From Paracentrotus lividus (taxonomy: Eukaryota; Echinodermata; Echinoidea; Camarodonta; Echinidae): a stretch of 64,000 bases of DNA. The translations under genes were made by a program, and so were the position numbers. Below the pieces are notes generated by a model, which had not been told where the DNA came from, did no database searches, and worked only from the letters and a program-made list of their open reading frames with translations. Location of the stretch: positions 12,383,950 through 12,447,949 of the forward strand of contig CALNVZ010002100.1 of assembly GCA_940671915.1 (NCBI GenBank). The letters run 5' to 3'. Positions 48,065 through 60,134 of the stretch are shown here, in pieces (positions within the stretch are counted from its first letter, which is position 1; the number at the start of each line of letters is the position of its first letter).

Positions 48065-50685
48065 GGGCGATTCCACACTAGAACTTGAAAAAATGCCAAA
48101 ATTAAAATATTCTTTCAACTAATCATAAGTAGTGTAATATTTTACTCTGATACCTAAACTTCTTGGAAATTACAATTTTTCCAAAGTGAAGTCGGAAATG
48201 GATTTTTGGGGAAAACAGTGGAATTTTCAATTTTCATAAATCTACTGATTAACACGTCGAAAACATAAACTGCTTCAAACCACTATAGAAAGAGCCCAAG
48301 AATATTAAAAAGTAGTACAAGTCAGTGGATTAATGTACCATGGATGGCTCCAAATAATTTTGAAAACATTTTTTGATACTTAATGGGGTGAGTAATGATT
48401 ATTCCGAACCTGTTTTTGGCAATGTCCCGTACGACACATGGAAATGCAAAAGTTTTGACCACACTTTTGATTTTGATGTTGCAATCTTGCTATTTCAGTT
48501 TCTCTATCTTTGACCCATGGGTAATCAATTGATCATATTAGGATATAAAATCCGCCCTTCATTTTTCAATAAATGGCATTTTAAAGTTGTCCCGTACGAC
48601 ACACAATGTGTCGTACGGGACATGTCCCGTACGTCACACCATATATATTGCATTTCATTGGGGTGTTTTGATTACTACAAAGTCCACAAACTCTATAAGT
48701 AGGTCTATTTGAATTGAAACACATTGAAGTGACATTAATTGAAATTGAATAGGCCTTTGTTTATCTCTACTGAACATGAAATATGTGATTCCCACCATTT
48801 TAACTGACTTCAAATACATGTATTCCATTGTGAAAGCCTTCAGCTGTACTGGTGATTTTCACTGGTCAAAGCTTTTAGACACAGGGTGCTAATTGATGTT
48901 ACCCTTTTTTTTCATACCACCCTTTTCTGTTATTGGTATAATTATGGAAAAGTCCACTCTTATTTCAACTTGGTTCATGAAATACAGTAAAGTTTGACAG
49001 AGTTAGAACTTTTCTTCTCAAAGGAAAAAAAAAAAAAAATAAATAAATTCTGGAATGGGCAGGAACTTTAGTACTTTCCTTTTACCATTTATTAATTATG
49101 ATAGACAATATAATTCTCACATGTGTCTTAAGAGATATTGGACTGTATATGAAGTGATCTGGATTCTTGCCAAACTTTTTTTTTTTAATTTTATAGAATT
49201 TATATTATTCATTTATTTTCAATTATCTGTATCAGCCTATGGGGGGGGGGGGGGGGGGGGTTATAGGCAAATTGTTACACTTCTATTTTGCTCATTTCTG
49301 AAGAAATGAAAATAAATAACCTACTAAACCCATATATTAGTACAGAGGTTATATATCAAGGAATCCTATGGACGATAAGAAAAATCACCAAAATGCCTAA
49401 TTAGCATAATTTATGCACATTAGCCCTTTTTTGCAAAACAAAACATCTCAACAATCGATTGTCTGTTACTCGTTACACCTTGCATACTTATTGGTGAAAT
49501 ATGTCTCTGGGGAATGCATGGATTAGAATTTTAAATTAAGTTTTAGTTGTGTGGTAATAATGTCATTAATATATAATTAGCTAAAAAACAATAGAATACA
49601 AAAGACAAAAATTAATTTAAAAAATTAAGAATTTTTTCGAAATTCAAATCCATACATTCCCCAGACATATGTTTGGAGAAAATCTGTGCAAAAAAAAAAT
49701 GGAGTAATTTGTGTGTTAGGTATTCAGTATTTTGTTTTGGGCAAAAAGGGCTAATTTGCATAAATTGCAGAAAACAAATGACAAGTAATGATAATACCAT
49801 TAACTATAATGTTATTGGTATTATCATCCCTTGTCACTTGCCATTCCCACTTTACAAGTTTAGGTATGCATCTCCTTCACTTCATTTCCCCTTCCTTTTA
49901 TTCCTTTTCATATTTTGCGCCCTTAAAGTGCCCCGGGGGCACCTCCCCTCCCCCCCCCACAGATACGCCACTGATTGTCCTGCATGCCTTGTTGTGGATA
50001 CAAAAGAGAAATTTGGTAGTAATGCTTTGTTTTTGATTGACATAAAGTCCAATGTTATACAGGCTGGCCCGTATGACACATCAATAGTGTCCCGTACGAC
50101 ACACTATATTATACATGATATTATTGACAGAACTATTCAAGAATAGTGCTTTCTAACATGATAACTGCCCTTTAGTTTCATAGGATTATCATTATTATCG
50201 GACAAAATTAATTGATTTAAGAAGTAATCAAGACAAAAATTAAGAAAGTATAGCCCTCATTCAGAGATGTCCGCTACGACACATTTTGCATGTCCCGTAC
50301 GCCACAATGTTCTTGAAAACTATAATTTGCTTTATTTATTCGTTAATGCTTATTTTGCCAAAAAAAATATTATATTTCTGTTCTTTGGTAACTGAAGATC
50401 AAATTTAGTTCAGTTTTGATTAAATTTCCTGTGCAACTCACAGACTTTTGAACACAAACTTAAGGCTTCCAAAAAGTCACCTTTTCTGCGTCCCGTACGA
50501 CACATTACTATTTTCAATCTCTAGTTTACAGGATTTGTATTCAAGTCAAATCAAGTCTGGTTCTTTTACCATTCTGGTAGTACTTGAGAATGACCATCAG
50601 TTACTGGAATATTTTTTGTTTTTTATTGTCGAAAAGCTGTTAAATGTTCTCTATAATGTCCCGTACGACACGCATGGAATCGCCC
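48065..50685. mobile_element. 2.6-kb non-autonomous element with TGTCCCGTACGACAC motif array
   Basis: Terminal inverted repeats GGGCGATTCCA (48065) and TGGAATCGCCC (50675-50685), with ATATAT on both outer sides. That is a possible 6-bp duplication, but the left flank is itself a TA tract. About ten copies of TGTCCCGTACGACACA-like motif occur near 48422, 48589, 48608 (inverted), 48623, 50069, 50088, 50268, 50291, 50490 and 50657. Copies at 48589 and 48608 form a hairpin. No transposase recognised; the predicted open frames inside have no recognisable domain. Confidence 0.8.
49241..49260. repeat. 20-base poly-G tract
   Basis: Homopolymer; unreliable length in any assembly. Confidence 0.9.
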
Positions 50686-50934
50686 ATATATGAAAACCAA
50701 TATCTTATTTGCTTGACAAGAATGGTACTGAGCTAGCCTATATTGAAGAAAAAAAAATAAGGGAAAGGTGTTGTGGACAATCAAAAACATTAATGTACTT
50801 GTGTGCGGGCTAGGTTGGTGGAGGGCTCGGGGCCTGCTACCCACAAAATTTTTCATAGCAAAGATTGTGGATTTGTTCTATCGCTGTTATTTAACAAAGC
50901 ATGTAAAATGTATCTTTTAAATGGATACTAAATT

Positions 50935-51350
50935 TTCGGCTCGCAATTCGCTCTCGCTGATACTAAATAGGATTAGTACTGCCCAAATAACATCTCCATT
51001 TTTAGCTTAAAACTTCGGCTCGCATTAATTTTTTATCACTAAAATGAACAGGAATCAGGGCAGCCATTATGATTCTTAAAAGCATACATTCAAAGGTAAT
51101 TTTTTTCGTACCCCCTCCTCTTTGAATACATTTCTCTTTAGGTCTATGCCTCTGATCTAAAGTGTCCCCCATAGGAAGTATAATGCACAAATATCTCAAA
51201 CTTTTAGCTTAAAATTCGGCTCACGCTTCGCGCTCGCATTATTTGTTTCATTACTAAAATGGACAGTAATCAAGGCAGCCACCTTCCCTCAAACCCCCTC
51301 CTCCCTCTCAAATCTGTCCCGCTGCCAGTGCTATATGGGTATTAAAAACG
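50935..51350. repeat. TTCGGCTCGC / CGCTCGC dispersed repeat, tandem pair
   Basis: AGCTTAAAACTTCGGCTCGC at about 51005 and AGCTTAAAATTCGGCTCACG at about 51207 start two units of about 200 bp, each followed by CACTAAAATGRACAG and CAAGGCAGCCA-like words. A third partial unit is at 50935. AGGTCTATGCCTCTGAT at 51140 also occurs just left of the 2.6 kb element (48038). Confidence 0.65.
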
Positions 51351-53299
51351 TTCCTTGTGTCACTATATAGATCGCTACAAGTTGGCAAATTATTTCGCTC
51401 ATCCCCCCCCCCACTCCTCGACATGGATTTACGCCGTTGCATTGAACCCTACCCACAAGGTCGATATAGGGTGACCCTCTTGACAATAAAGGCCAACAAA
51501 TTTGTAACGCATATCCCCCTTGCTATATAACTTGCCCGTGGTGTGACGGGGAAAAAAATTTGGGTGAATTGCAATTTTGCCCCCTTTTGGCCCTCGTCTC
51601 ATTTCACCCCCAAAAATAAATAATAGAAAATTTTACGTTATGACCCATTTTTTTTCTTCAGTTAAGTAGTTTGAACATCTTTGACAAAAAAATGATTGAT
51701 TGAAAGTTTATTAATTGAGGGTGCTTTACTGATTTAATAAATAATCACGGTCATGGCGTTGCGGATGTAAAATCATGAAAATGAAAGTATTGCAATTACT
51801 TTAAATATTTTTTTATATAATCATCGTTATGAAAAAGATTTTTTTCCCTAATTTTTTTGTGTGCAAACGATGTTAATTTTAATTGCATGAGCACCCCCGC
51901 CCCCCCCCCAGAAATCCAATCTATTTCGTACCATATCAATTCTAGTTGTAAACTTAAGAGAAAAGGGCGCTATCACTCTACGCAAATCAAACGCTGCCAT
52001 AGACATTTTGTATTTTGCACAGTTTTTTCACTTTGTTTTCTTGATTATGGCGAGCAACTACCTTTTCAAAGAAATGATCAACTTGAATAATTACGTTAAG
52101 AGTCTTTTTTTTTCAAAAATAGGAATAACTTACTGCAAAGGGGAAAAAAGTCCTGTCACTTGTGTCAATTCGAAATCCTAATCAGATCAAATTCCTGTAC
52201 AATATGGCAAATTTTGCTCTCAAAATAGCTCATACCCACATAATTATCTTCCTGGATAACGCATAATTATATAACAGCTTAATGATCAAGCCGTTTTTAA
52301 AAGCTTGAATTCTCACTTTTCCAGAGATGGTAAATTCATTTCGATTGGTTAAAAAAAAGTCCTGTCACTTTGAACATTTTCACAAACGAATCTTTACTCG
52401 ATGGTCAATATTTCCGCATATCACATGCATATCGCATGTGGACGGCGTCTCGCAAGATGTGACAAGATCACTATTTATATCAATAATCGTTAGGAACATC
52501 AATATATGTGAAATAAAGATTCTGATTACAACTTTAGCACAATGGTGTTATAGGCTTGCCAAAATGTATTTTCCCCAATCTGGTCTGACATCTACCTACG
52601 AAAACTATGATAAAAGTTCAATTATTTATTTCATGTCCATGAGAAATTAGCTCGAACGGATCGACTGACCAGACCATTTTACCACAGGGAAGTTTTCTTA
52701 GGCGAGTTTTTGTACGCTAAGTAATAATTGCATGCAGTTGTCAATCGGTCGCTTCCCGCCGTTATAGCGCGGGTTTTGTTGACATTAATGTAGAACCGTA
52801 TAATTTTCTGCGCCCGCTCAGTTGTATTTCCACTAAACTCATTGAATGTAATGGCGTCCCCCTCAAATAATGGACGCGTCTTCATGTTAAGATTTAATGT
52901 CATACGTTAGGTTTACATTTCACGTGGAGTAGAATTGATATGAAATTCAATTTAACCGAGTTTGATTATTGTTTCAACGCATTCTGCCCCATTATTATGG
53001 GCATGGGGCGCACGTGCATGGGAAACATCGATAATTAAAACTAGCTATATTCACAAAAGATTTGTCAAATAATCATGATTGGGTATGAAAACATAGCTGT
53101 TCATGATTCATACATATAGAAATGTACGTGAGGGCATCTATTTCTTTCATTGAACTAAACGACCTTGAAAAAAGGAAAAGAAAAAAGAAGTGGCCCGTCT
53201 TGCTCCTATCCTCCTTCCCCGGTATGCAGGTTACTTCAAAAAATGATCACCAGTCTTTTTCTCCATTTTGTTTTCATTTCTAAATCTGCGAAAATATCG

Positions 53300-53399
53300 A
53301 ATCGAATCGCAGAGAAAGTGGGAGGGGTCAGCAAGCTGGAGCGGGAACACGGCAGTTTAATATCATTTAATGATAGAGGTTTTTATTTTCTTCGTTCTG
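53300..53399 (+). other. candidate non-coding upstream exon of the ASB-like gene
   Basis: A good donor TTCTG/GTAAGTAC ends at 53399, and the next plausible acceptor is the TTTTTTGCAG at 56009. A locally GC-richer segment follows at 53510-53640. The true start is unknown, and it could be unrelated. Confidence 0.25.
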
Positions 53400-53937
53400 G
53401 TAAGTACAATTAAAGATAATCGCATCTCCCAAATTGTAGGTTTGTTTCACCGAACTGATCTTAGTATACTGTCTAGGGCAGGATTTTAGCATCATGTACC
53501 AGGCTTACTTGCTGCCTTACCGTACCCTAGCCTAGCCTGACCTAGGCCGCTCGCGCCGGGTCGAATCAGACCACCGCTACGATGGCGATAGATGAGCTCA
53601 GTCAGCCGGCTACCACATGCACAGTCACAGATACGTCCTGGATAAAACTTGAATTCAGACTTGAATCGAGTTCTAAATTTCTGAGGTAGAGTCTACCAGT
53701 AGAGTCTATAACATCTGTGCTACTTTGTGTAATTCAATAAATTAATTTACAACTGCCATTTGTTAATTGAAATTGACTCAATTGAATCTAACGTTAAGTT
53801 GTTCATTTGATTTGTTATTTTAGAGAAATCTAGTGTAGTGTGAAAGTGCCAGTGTGTCCGTGTTAACAGCTATTTATAACAAAATATATCCCAAGTTACT
53901 CTTTCCAAGGGCTGCCAGGGTGTGAATACTGGCCTCA

Positions 53938-54422
53938 GGCACACAAGCAACTGAACCATCTGGGACTAATGACAAGACTCAGTAAGAAAACTTTCAGAAA
54001 ACAAACTTAATTTTTCACTTTTTTAAATAATTTCAATTATCTTATCTTCAATAATGAGTGGTTGGATGTTCCTTTCACTATCCTGATGCTTTGAGTTTTC
54101 TTTTCTTTCTTCTTTGGATGAAATTATTTTTTAAAGTCCACTTTTCGAAAATTTCCCTGCACGTTTTGGGCGGAAAGGCAAAAAATAAGTGATGTTTTAA
54201 TTTTTTTTTTCATGATTTTGATTTGAAATTTATCCAAAACCTATTCACTGTGTCTATATATGACATAGACATATGCTAATACTTAATTTTGGAGCTGAAG
54301 TTATTTGCAAAAGGAGAAAAACCTAGATAAAACACACATTGACAGGTTGCAAAATTTTTCACCAAAATATGTTTGGTCCACGAGGTCAATACTAAAGTAT
54401 TGACGTCGTATTATGAGTGGCT
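53938..54422 (+). repeat. 0.49-kb dispersed repeat, copy 2
   Basis: Same repeat as 46335-46825. It differs mainly by single-base deletions, which fits the indel-rich quality of this part of the window. Confidence 0.8.
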
Positions 54423-54499
54423 CGGTAGCTTCAACAGCAAAATCTGTGAAGAACAAAATCCTCTGACCTTTACTCATTTGGGTAATAAGGAGGCCTTGT

Positions 54500-54800
54500 T
54501 CAAGTCTCCTTAATTTTGTCAGGCTTCGGGATCCAGGGGGCGGGGGGGGGTCGGAGGTGGTGAGCGCCCCCCGTAGGATTCGGCCAAAAATGAATGACTC
54601 CATTCACTTTGACACAGTCCTTTTTTATTCTTCTTTGTAGCGCCCCCCGTAGAAATATAAAAATATAGAGACCTAGAGGAACCTTCTTTTTTTTTGTTTT
54701 TTTTTTTGCTTGTCAATTCTTTCGGCGCCGATTGACCGGACCACACCTACCCTGTATGGTAATAAAATAAAAAAAAATTCACACCTCACCCCCCCCCCCA
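54500..54800. repeat. low-complexity G-, T- and C-run region
   Basis: Contains GCGCCCCCCGTAG twice (54565 and 54641), long G, T, A and C homopolymers and a CCACCCTGTAAAAAGTAGCA tail. No gene. Confidence 0.5.
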
Positions 54801-55164
54801 CCCTGTAAAAAGTAGCATCTCTGGATTTGCGCCTGAATTGAGCTGTTTGAGTTTTAATAGACTGGAGTGGGATATGTAATTATTTGATTTCCAGGCAACA
54901 AAAAATGAAACCAATACATTTAAAGCAATCATGACAAAACAAACAGATTTAAACAATAACAATATATAGGAGGGAAAAAAGTGCACCAGCCCAATGCCTT
55001 GGGGATAGCCTAAAATGAGTTAAAATCCTGTTGTGAGGTTCTCCCTATATTGGCTGAATGCACATGAACAAGTTTACAATCACAGTATAACACATAAATA
55101 TAAAGAGGAACATTAAGTAAAATAGAACTTGTTATTAAATAACTTAAAACCACTATCAGTTAAT

Positions 55165-55885
55165 GCTGATTTCTGACAAATAGTGGACATTTCGTGCCTC
55201 GTTTCAAATGTGCACATGTCATAAGTAATGAAATATTTAATATGCAATTAACCAGATAACACAATAAAACTCGGAGATGCTCCGAAGGGGGGGGAGTGCA
55301 ACTAGAAATAGTTCCTCTCCTGCAACTTCCGGAGTAAAAAAAAAAAAAAATCCAATATGGGTACAGCGTAGTTTTCAATAATAGTTCGGACACTCCTGTC
55401 GTAATAAAGCCTAAAGAGGAACAATATGAATGATTAAGTCCTAAAAGACAATATATAAGTATCAGCCCCAAAAACATGAATTGATCGCACGATTTCTGAA
55501 GAATAGTTGGACATTTCGTGCTCATTTTAAAATGTGCACATGTCATAAGAAAATAATATTTAATACGGCAATTACCAGATAACCAAATAACTCCGCGAGC
55601 TGCTCGGGAGTACAACTATTCAATAGTCTCTACTTCCGGCCAACTCCGGAAGTAGGAAAAATCCAAATATGGGCAGGGCTGCGGGAGGCGTTTTTGAAAG
55701 TGGGGGGCTGAAACGGCTTAAAAATCACAAATGTATGGTCATTTTTTTGCGTTTTTGTACACATTGCGGTTGCAAAAAAAGGTGGGGGCCCGCCCCCAGC
55801 CCCCCCCCCCCGGCTTACGTGGCCCTGATGGGTACAGTGTAGTTAGTATGCAACATAAGTTCGGTCACTCCTCTCCTAATAAGTT
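55165..55885 (+). repeat. direct duplication of a 0.25-kb repeat, second copy interrupted
   Basis: Copy 1 (about 55165-55415) and copy 2 (about 55488-55885) share GTGGACATTTCGTGC / TTGGACATTTCGTGC, AATGTGCACATGTCATAA, AATTACCAGATAAC, CTTCCGGAGTA and GGGTACAGYGTAG. Copy 2 is longer because of a 154-bp insertion at 55674-55827. The 151-codon antisense frame spanning both copies is a by-product. Confidence 0.75.
55674..55827. mobile_element. 154-bp CAGGG-ended MITE with 5-bp ATGGG duplication
   Basis: Left end CAGGGCTGCGGGAGG, right end TTACGTGGCCCTG (reverse complement begins CAGGGC). Flanked by ATGGG on both sides (55669-55673, 55828-55832). The neighbouring repeat copy has a single ATGGGTACAG near 55356, i.e. 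an empty site. Ends suggest a hAT-type MITE. The interior is mostly G- and C-runs. Confidence 0.8.
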
Positions 55886-56009
55886 CGGTGGATGCCTCAG
55901 TTAGGCCAAAAGTCTACTCTGATAAATAAATGATTGCCATGAAAATATACACAACCAGACTATAGTCATTTTAATATTGTGTCTTGCTTTCATTTTTATT
56001 TTTTTGCAG

Positions 56010-56167
56010 CGTCAATTTTGAATTAGCACATGGATATCATATGCAGGACTGGCAGAGTTTTAGAGCAATCACATTCAAGAGACTGTCGGGAGTCAGAAGA
56101 GAACTGGCCGAGGACTGAGGACTACTTGGAAATTACTTCTCCTTCCTTTAGATGATGATTGATTACC
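56010..56167 (+). other. 5'UTR of the ASB-like gene
   Basis: Follows a TTTTTTGCAG acceptor. An upstream ATG at 56030 opens a separate short frame that stops before the main start, so it would be an upstream open frame if transcribed. Confidence 0.45.
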
Positions 56168-59100
56168 ATGTCAGGTGCAGTTCTGGCTAGACACACAGGT
56201 AATTTACTTTAACACTTTTCCTAAGACTAAGTATTACTGTTAAATTCAAGTAGAATATTCATATCACAGTAATAGCTCTATTATGGCACTTATGCATTGC
56301 ATTATACTCTCGATGCCGATGTAAACAAAATTTGACAAATAGATCTGCAGTAGGTGAGGGCTAGTGGGCAGCTCTTTTATGTGTTTGATATTATGCTGAA
56401 TTCTACAAGTTTGAAAAGAACATAGATAGCGAAGATCCTGAACAAACAATAAGTAAAGCAGAAAGAAAAAGCGAAAGCATATCAAGCAGTAGGCCTATTT
56501 TAAGTTAATTAATTGCAATAGGTTCTAGTCCCTATTGGTTGTAAATGTAGGAGCGTAATTTGCATTAAGCCTAATGATTTGAAGAAATTTACGTAGGTGT
56601 TCATTTCCTAGGAGTCAATGATATTATGACCCTTTCTCTCTGTTCCTTATTTGTATTCTAGGAGATGCATTCCTGGGTCAGATGCGTACTGACCTTCATG
56701 CTGCGGCCTTTTCAACGGCCAGCTTTGATGACCATGCATGGGCTGACTCGGCGTGGAGCAGACGTACAACAAACGGACCTCAGATGGAGTAACTCCGCTT
56801 ACATGAGGCAATCGCAGCAGGGATTACCTGTCTTGCTCATGAGATGCTGGTGAAGCATGTGTGCTGATGTAAGTCTCCAAAACAGAGTCACATGTAAATA
56901 CAATCTCACCGGTCAATATATGATGGCGCAACCGTACACTACTCACGTGAACGGCTTTATAATAAACAACATCGTAAACTTTTCTAAAAAGTATATTAGA
57001 ATTTTCTTAAAGTGAAATTATTGTCTTCATGACATTGAAATGTGAAAGACACGATAAAAGATTGAAAGTGAACTATTACTAAGCATTATTTTGTGCTGTG
57101 AGGTTTTGGATATCCCAATTGAAGCATATAGAAATTCACGCAATTCAGTCAGATACTTTACACAGAAATGCTGCGCAACTACAAATGTCTGGTCCAAACA
57201 TAAAACCTGTTTGGTTAATTGTCATATAATTACGGCAATTGAAAGAGCCAATCTTTTTATGTGTGAGATTTTTATATAGATCATAAAAATAAAAGGAAAG
57301 CTCACAATACCTTCCCACTACATTAGATTCCCTTTAATTCTAGTATTCCTGCTAATTAATATTCTAAATATCCTTCAGAGATTATTTCTTGATAAGGAAT
57401 AAAGCACTTGTATGATTCTAAGATTTTTGATATGACTCAGCTTTATCCTTTTCCTTACATAACATTATTTGCTTTATTATTTCCTCGTAGGTAAATGCCA
57501 GGAACATTGATGGCTCACCCCCCTGTGTGATGCTTTGTTGCAGTGGGTAGTGTAGAAATCCGTCAAGTTTTACTTAGGTCAAGGAGCACCCCAAACACAC
57601 AATGGCCAGGACAGGACCACTCCATGAAGCAGCATCCAGAGGTTACTAGCTGCCTTACTTTAAAGATAAAGCTGAGTAGTGGTTATGTGATGAAAAAATC
57701 AATATTAACAGTTTATTTTAAGATTTATATCAAAGTTTCAAACATTGAAATAAATACTGCATACCCAGGAATTTTGCAGAATATAGCATTAATTGTAAAT
57801 GAGAAAGCAAAATAACCATCAGCGGCCTTTTGTCGGACTACCTCCCTTATAGAACGCCTGTGGCCACATGCTTTGTGTATGAGTGGATCTGCATGCTGCA
57901 TTTCGCACAGCAACTGTTGTGTATCTTGTGCAGAGAGTTCTGGCAAGAGAAGAGGGGGGGGTACTCTTGAGTTTCACTTGTACAAGCTTTTTGACGTTTT
58001 CTCAAAATTTCATCAGAAATATTCCATGGAATATCTAGTGTAGGTATATTATATTGTAATGGAACAATATGAGGACATATTGAAACCATTTCGTTCCAAG
58101 CCATAACAGATCAATTTGAGCTCAAGTCATTTATTTTGTATTTATTATGTTGCCTTACTTGTAATAGTCAATTAGAATATTTTTTGTAAGATACAAAAAT
58201 ATTGATTTTTTGTTGATTTACTATTTTAAACCACCATAGACTTGGGTGTTCTTCTATTTAGATAATCAATATCCAAATGCTAGTCAGTATATCTTTTATC
58301 CTGTATTTCCAGGACACATAGAGTGTGTTAAAGAGTTGATCCAAGCAGGAAGTGACTTGGAGGTGGTCTGATTTGCATTATGGGCGGCTCTGCATGCCGC
58401 ATGTCACATGGGCAGACGGAAACGGCAAGGGTCATACTTCAAGCAGGTCAGTAATCAAGTTTTCTCTTATTTTGCACTGCATTGATGTTTGGCTGCATGT
58501 TTGTAATCCATCATATCGAAATGCGACACAAGTCACCAAAGAAAGAGTCGAGGAAATCAGAAAAATGATTGATTTTAAGATACTTTTTACCCCAAAATTC
58601 GAACAAAAATTTATGTTGCCGATTTCTTTGACTCAAAGTGATTGTTGCTTGGTGGCTTGTATCTATTGATATGATGAATCACATTCTGTTTAAAGTTCAA
58701 ATATAGTTCATGTTTGAAATATAGATTACAGTAACTCATTGTTGTTATGGGGTTTGTAAAGCAACCGTTTATCAAAAGAGTTCTATGTCCCTAACTCTTT
58801 AAAAAAAAAAAAAATTGATCATGTATGACATGAAAGCAAAACCAAATTGACAAAAGAAAATATATATTTTTATAAGCTTCAGTGTTATTTATTCTTGAAT
58901 ATATAACAAATTTTTGATATTCAGCTTAGTCATACTGTGGTCTTGCAGAATACACAGATGTAAAAAAAAAAAAAAAAAAAAAATTAAAAATGTATAGCTG
59001 AGCATGTAAGTCAATGATGAAATCTTTATTTGACTGGCTTTGATTTACACCTGGAGGAAATATGAATTGAAATGAAGAATATAACCTTTTAAATTTAAAT

Positions 59101-60108
59101 AGAACACACATGAGTCATATGAACACTGTTTTAGTCTTTTTAGAAATATTCTATTCTTTGATTGTATTCAATATACCAGGAGGAAACATGAATGCTCTCA
59201 TGAACCACACTAGTCCATGCATGTTGCAGCAACCTCAGGAATCCAGATCTTGTAGATGTTCTCCTGGAGTATGGTGCCAATGTCTATTCTCGTAACAACC
59301 AGTCAAGGACTCCTCGGGATATTGTCCATGAAACAACATGGCCACAAGAAAGATCTTAGATTTTCGAATGAGTAAGTATATAGCATTACAATCATGTCAA
59401 GCAAAATTGAGATATTTTCAATAATTTTTTTTTTCAAACCCAAAGCACATATCTGTTAAGTATCTGTTTCAGTCATCCACTTTGATTATATAGATAAGCA
59501 ATGGCTCAGAATTGCTGCATGGCACCAATATCTTTTAGCAAGTCTTCTTTGCCCCTTTGAGCACTAGTTATTTGGTGCGTACTGTCTACTCCTATTATAA
59601 CGAGCACACATGCAACAAGATTTTAACAAGGATCCCTAATATAACAGTTAATTTCTGTCCCAGCTCTGAATTTTTTACCCTTTGTATTAAAAAAGGAGAA
59701 GGTAATGTCCAGGGTCCCAGGACTTTCCATAACAAGTTTCCTCTGTCCTTTGAAACAATCTTTAAGCACCCTGTACCAAAAGACTGCATGTCTATAAATA
59801 TCAGATTTTGTCTCCCCTGGATAGGCTTTCTCCCTAAAATTTTTATTAAATAACCTTTGCATAAATACCCTCTGTTTTTATAAAAGCCACATTTCTTCAT
59901 CTCACTTTAGTGATCTTTACATCTAGGTTTCATTGTATTGTTGATAATCACTGGCAGTATATTATTTGTTTTTATCATACAGCCCATCCAAGATGCTTGC
60001 TGAAATGTGCAGATTGCGAATCCGTCATCTTCTGGTCCAAAAGAACTCAGTCAGGTCATCAGACTAGGACTCCCAAAGATCATGGTCAACTATGTGCTCT
60101 TTAGATGA
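56168..60108 (+). CDS. ASB13-like ankyrin repeat and SOCS box protein, six exons, frame broken by small indels
   Basis: ASB proteins use ankyrin repeats to hold a substrate and a C-terminal SOCS box to dock Elongin B/C and Cullin-5, forming a ubiquitin ligase. Exons: 56168-56198 (start ATG 56168), 56662-56868, 57491-57641, 58313-58446, 59180-59371, 59983-60108 (stop TGA 60106-60108). Visible blocks: MSGAVLARHT; RTDLHAAA; RGADVQQTDLR; VNARNIDGS; GHIECVKELIQAGSDLEV; AALHAACHMGRR; NMNALMNHTSP; VYSRNNQSRTPRDIVHET; SOCS box MCRLRIRHLLVQKNSVR then, after a 1-base loss, LGLPKIMVNYVLF. The order VNARNIDGS-TPLCDA, GSVEI, LHEAASRG matches ASB13 and the summed length (841 bp, about 280 residues) is its usual size. 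Splice phases fit after correction. Nearly every exon needs +/-1 base changes. That could be a pseudogene, but poor local sequence is likelier. AATAAA signals at 62026 and 62038. Confidence 0.82.
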
Positions 60109-60134
60109 TACGCACTCATAAGCTGGAGATTCTC

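Larger units (their letters stand above)
45790..56009. other. intergenic region between divergent NEK4 and ASB-like genes
   Basis: No coding gene recognised. It contains the probable NEK4 leader exon, a perfect hairpin, a 2.6 kb transposon, 'GGCTCGC' dispersed repeats, two copies of a 0.49 kb repeat and, towards 53.4 kb, a possible upstream non-coding exon for the ASB-like gene. Confidence 0.55.

Noticed and set aside
49673-50146. 157-codon plus-strand open frame
   Set aside because: Inside the 2.6 kb motif-array element; contains homopolymer-coded stretches and no recognisable domain.
55160-55615. 151-codon minus-strand open frame
   Set aside because: Covers two copies of a non-coding direct repeat, with no domain and no conserved composition.
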